Shown here: in pieces, positions 6,666 through 8,735 of the stretch | Position numbering within the stretch: position 1 is the stretch's first letter | Layout of the letters: each line of letters begins with the position of its first letter | Assembly (NCBI GenBank): GCA_012514915.1 | Contig: JAAYZJ010000315.1 | Location: 1-8,735, forward strand | From: Lentisphaerota bacterium | GTDB lineage: Bacteria > Verrucomicrobiota > Kiritimatiellia > RFP12 > JAAYLN01 | Reading direction: 5' to 3' | Length of the DNA: 8,735 nt | Notes under the pieces: generated by a model | What the model saw: the letters and a program-made list of their open reading frames with translations, nothing else | What the model was told of the DNA's origin: nothing | The model's database searches: none | Translations under genes and position numbers: made by a program

Positions 6666-7166
6666 ATGACCGTCAAAGGCACCGTCTTCAAGTACGGGGA
6701 CAACGTCGACACCGACGTGATCATCCCCGCCCGCTACCTGAACACCAGCGACGCCGCCGAACTCGCGCTGCACTGCATGGAGGACATCGACGCCTCCTTC
6801 GTCAAGCGGGTCCGGGCGGGCGACATCATCGTAGCCAACCGCAATTTCGGCTGCGGGTCGAGCCGCGAGCACGCGCCGATCGCCATCAAGGCTTCGGGCG
6901 TGAGCTGCGTGATCGCCGCGACCTTCGCCCGCATCTTCTACCGCAACGCCCTGAACATCGGGCTGCCGATCCTCGAGTGTCCCGAGGCGGCCGCGGCGAT
7001 CGCCGCCGGCGACGCGGTGTCGGTCGACATTGCCACGGGGGTCATCACCGATATCACCACGGGGGCGACGTTCCAGTCGGAGCCCTTCCCGCCGTTCATG
7101 CAGCAGCTGATCGCCGCGGGCGGTCTGGCGCCCTACATGGCCGCCCAGCAGCGGACGGTCGACTGA
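6666..7166 (+). CDS. leuD: 3-isopropylmalate dehydratase small subunit
   Basis: The swivelling-domain partner of LeuC. It completes the active site and helps decide substrate specificity. The 166 residues fit the short LeuD class that pairs with short LeuC. Key features are DNVDTDVIIPARYL at 12-25 and NFGCGSSREHAP at 60-71, the substrate-binding loop. YLNT at 24-27 lies in the region that sets specificity between isopropylmalate and homologous substrates. The ribosome binding site AAGGA (6653-6657) overlaps the leuC stop codon, with 8 bases to ATG 6666. The gap to leuC is only 11 bases, which suggests co-translation of the two subunits. Confidence 0.95.
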   Translation: MTVKGTVFKYGDNVDTDVIIPARYLNTSDAAELALHCMEDIDASFVKRVRAGDIIVANRNFGCGSSREHAPIAIKASGVSCVIAATFARIFYRNALNIGLPILECPEAAAAIAAGDAVSVDIATGVITDITTGATFQSEPFPPFMQQLIAAGGLAPYMAAQQRTVD

Positions 7167-7190
7167 TGGTTTTGTGGAGTCTAGACGAAC

Positions 7191-8258
7191 ATGAAGAAAC
7201 AGATTGCATTGGTTCCCGGTGACGGCATCGGGCCCGACATCGTGGGTGAAGCCGTCCGGGTGCTGGATGCCGTGGCCGCGCGCTTCGGGCACGCGTTCAC
7301 GTTTGCCGAATGCCTGGCGGGCGGCGTGGCGATCGACGCCCGCGGCGAGCCCCTGCCGGCCGAGACGCTGCAAGCCTGCCGCGGCGCCGATGCCGTCCTG
7401 CTCGGCGCCGTCGGCGGCCCGAAGTGGGACGCCCTGGGCGGCAGCCAGCGCCCGGAAAAGGCGTTGCTGGGGCTGCGCGGCGGCCTGGGCCTCTTCTGCA
7501 ACCTGCGCCCCGCCGTGCTGTTCAGCCAGCTCCGCGACGCCTGCCCGCTGCGGGCCGACATCATCGGCGACGGGCTCGACATCATGGTCGTGCGCGAACT
7601 GACGGGCGGCATCTACTTCGGCGACCGCGGCCGCAACGCCGCCGGCGACGAGGCCTACGACACGATGCGCTATTCGGTCGCCGAGGTCGAGCGCATCGCC
7701 CGCCTGGCCTTCGGCATCGCCCGGCAGCGGCATCGCCGGGTGTGCAGTGTCGACAAGCACAACATCCTCGAGACCAGCCGTCTGTGGCGCGAGACCGTCA
7801 CCCGGGTGGCGCGCGACTTTCCCGATGTCGCGCTCAGCCACATGTACGTCGACAACGCGGCCATGCAGCTCGTGCGCAACCCGCGCCAGTTCGACGTGAT
7901 CGTGACGGAGAACATGTTCGGCGACATCCTGAGCGACGAGGCCTCGATGATCACGGGCTCGATCGGCATGCTGCCCTCGGCCAGCCTGCGGCTCGACCAT
8001 TTCGGCATGTACGAGCCGATCCACGGATCGGCCCCCGACATCGCCGGGAAGGATCTCGCCAATCCGATCGCGACGATCCTCTCCGCCGCCATGATGCTGC
8101 GCTACACCTTCGCGATGCCTGCCGAGGCGCAGGCCATCGAGCAGGCCGTGGGCCGGGTGCTCGACGCGGGACTGCGGACGGCCGACATCGCGGCGAAGGG
8201 CGAGGCGACCGTCGGCACGCGCGCCATGGGCGACGCCATCGTCGACGCGCTCGCGTAG
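7191..8258 (+). CDS. leuB: 3-isopropylmalate dehydrogenase
   Basis: Oxidatively decarboxylates 3-isopropylmalate to 2-oxoisocaproate with NAD, in the cytoplasm. The 355 residues are normal for the bacterial enzyme. Visible motifs are GDGIGP at 10-15, substrate arginines R96, R106 and R135, RELTGGIYFG at 135-144 (Tyr142), Lys189 in SVDKHNILETS, the metal-binding aspartates D221, D245 and D249, and HGSAPDIAG at 278-286 with the Asp typical of NAD preference. One oddity is His190 directly after the catalytic Lys, where most homologues have Ala (DKANVL). The start at ATG 7191 has GTGGAG at 7174-7179, 11 bases upstream. It is the last gene of the leu operon, 24 bases after leuD. No strong terminator directly follows. 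Confidence 0.96.
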   Translation: MKKQIALVPGDGIGPDIVGEAVRVLDAVAARFGHAFTFAECLAGGVAIDARGEPLPAETLQACRGADAVLLGAVGGPKWDALGGSQRPEKALLGLRGGLGLFCNLRPAVLFSQLRDACPLRADIIGDGLDIMVVRELTGGIYFGDRGRNAAGDEAYDTMRYSVAEVERIARLAFGIARQRHRRVCSVDKHNILETSRLWRETVTRVARDFPDVALSHMYVDNAAMQLVRNPRQFDVIVTENMFGDILSDEASMITGSIGMLPSASLRLDHFGMYEPIHGSAPDIAGKDLANPIATILSAAMMLRYTFAMPAEAQAIEQAVGRVLDAGLRTADIAAKGEATVGTRAMGDAIVDALA

Positions 8259-8289
8259 GTTGTTGCTGCGGGGGTCGTCCACGCCGTCA

Positions 8290-8318
8290 TGGACTTTGCC
8301 CGCTTGATGCCCTATAAT
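8290..8318 (+). promoter_or_regulatory. Putative sigma70-type promoter of the aconitase gene
   Basis: A perfect TATAAT (8313-8318) lies 17 bases downstream of TGGACT (8290-8295), which matches TTGACA at four positions. Transcription would start near 8325, inside the palindrome CATGCATG (8324-8331), which could serve as an operator. The promoter lies 31 bases after the leuB stop codon, so the aconitase gene probably has its own transcript even if leu read-through occurs. Confidence 0.6.
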
Positions 8319-8335
8319 GCCCTCATGCATGGGTG

Positions 8336-8368
8336 GCCGGGGCTTCCGTGAACGCGGAAGGCCCCGGC
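8336..8368 (+). other. Strong GC-rich hairpin in the aconitase 5' leader
   Basis: GCCGGGG-CTTCCG (8336-8348) pairs with CGGAAG-G-CCCCGGC (8355-8368), giving 13 base pairs with one bulged G (8361) and the loop TGAACG. The only T-run (TTTTT, 8381-8385) begins 12 bases after the stem and abuts the ribosome binding site, so this is not a standard intrinsic terminator. Because it lies downstream of the proposed promoter, it would sit near the 5' end of the aconitase mRNA as a stabilising or regulatory structure. It may also help end leu transcripts. Confidence 0.6.
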
Positions 8369-8397
8369 AGATGGTATGGATTTTTGGGAGTCGTATG

Positions 8398-8735
8398 ATG
8401 GGTCGGAACATTGTTGAGAAGCTTCTGGACGCGCACTGGGTGGCCGGCGAACGACAGCCGGGACGGGAAGTGGCCATCCGCATCGACCAGTGCCTGACGC
8501 AGGATGCCACGGGGACGATGGCCTATCTGCAGTTCGAGAGCATGGGGCTCGACCGGATCCGGGCCGAGCTGGCCGTCAGCTACGTCGATCACAACACGAT
8601 CCAGGTCGGGTTCGAGAATGCCGACGACCACGCCTACCTCCGCACGGCCGCGCAGCGCTACGGCGCCGTTTTTTCCAAACCCGGCAACGGGATCTGCCAT
8701 CAACTCCATCTGGAGCGCTTCGGCTTGCCGGGCAA
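8398..8735 (+). CDS. Aconitate hydratase, N-terminal part (Aquifex-type), cut by window end
   Basis: Interconverts citrate and isocitrate in the TCA cycle through a [4Fe-4S] cluster. The 112 visible residues match the start of aconitases of the Aquifex-type subfamily: NIVEKLLDAHWVAGER near the N terminus, RIDQCLTQDATGTMAYLQFE at 28-47, SYVDHNTIQVGFENADDH at 61-78 and GNGICHQLHLERF at 97-109. The cluster cysteines lie beyond the window. GGGAG at 8386-8390 is 7 bases from ATG 8398, a better gap than the 4 bases to ATG 8395, so I chose 8398. It is distinct from LeuC, although both belong to the aconitase superfamily. The assignment of family is firm and of subfamily fairly firm. Confidence 0.9.
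   Translation, partial: MGRNIVEKLLDAHWVAGERQPGREVAIRIDQCLTQDATGTMAYLQFESMGLDRIRAELAVSYVDHNTIQVGFENADDHAYLRTAAQRYGAVFSKPGNGICHQLHLERFGLPG

Noticed and set aside
1..8735. CRISPR arrays, tRNA or rRNA genes, insertion sequences, phage attachment sites
   Set aside because: I looked for repeat-spacer arrays, tRNA cloverleaf ends, transposase frames and terminal inverted repeats and saw none.

Overview
The window comes from a GC-rich, probably Gram-negative bacterium. Evidence for an outer membrane is an RND-type metal efflux system at the left edge. The combination of an enlarged CusA-like permease, a short-type LeuC/LeuD pair and an Aquifex-type aconitase would fit the PVC group (Kiritimatiellota, Lentisphaerota, Verrucomicrobiota) or a deltaproteobacterial lineage. 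This placement is a low-confidence guess from memory of family distributions.

Left part (1-2759): remnants of a heavy-metal efflux operon. The window opens inside a CusB/HlyD-like membrane fusion protein. Its reading frame stops abruptly at 133-135, in the middle of a conserved region. The sequence then continues, in another frame, inside the second transmembrane helix of a CusA-like permease. The end of cusB and roughly the first third of cusA are missing, so this is a deletion junction (or an assembly error). The remaining permease is otherwise intact and has unusual insertions. A small free-standing DUF488/YeaO-family gene follows (2822-3211).

Middle (3212-3722): about 510 bases without a conventional gene, which I read as the control region of the leucine operon. 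In order it holds a perfect 7-bp inverted repeat, a sigma70-like promoter (TTGACA, 18 bp, TTAACT), a mini-ORF with the best ribosome binding site of the leader, and a second short ORF coupled to it by ATGA. The second ORF ends in a Leu-rich stretch (LPLLRSDLLL). Its stop codon is followed at once by an 8-base segment that can pair with the 5' arm of a strong intrinsic terminator just before leuA. This is the layout of a ribosome-mediated leucine attenuator, and it is the most interesting item in the window.

Right part (3711-8258): a compact leuA-leuC-leuD-leuB operon, with gaps of 28, 11 and 24 bases. It encodes all enzymes that convert 2-oxoisovalerate and acetyl-CoA to 2-oxoisocaproate, the leucine precursor. 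The final transamination is not encoded here. After leuB a separate consensus-like promoter (TGGACT, 17 bp, TATAAT) starts a transcript with a strong 5' hairpin and the beginning of an aconitate hydratase gene, which runs off the window.
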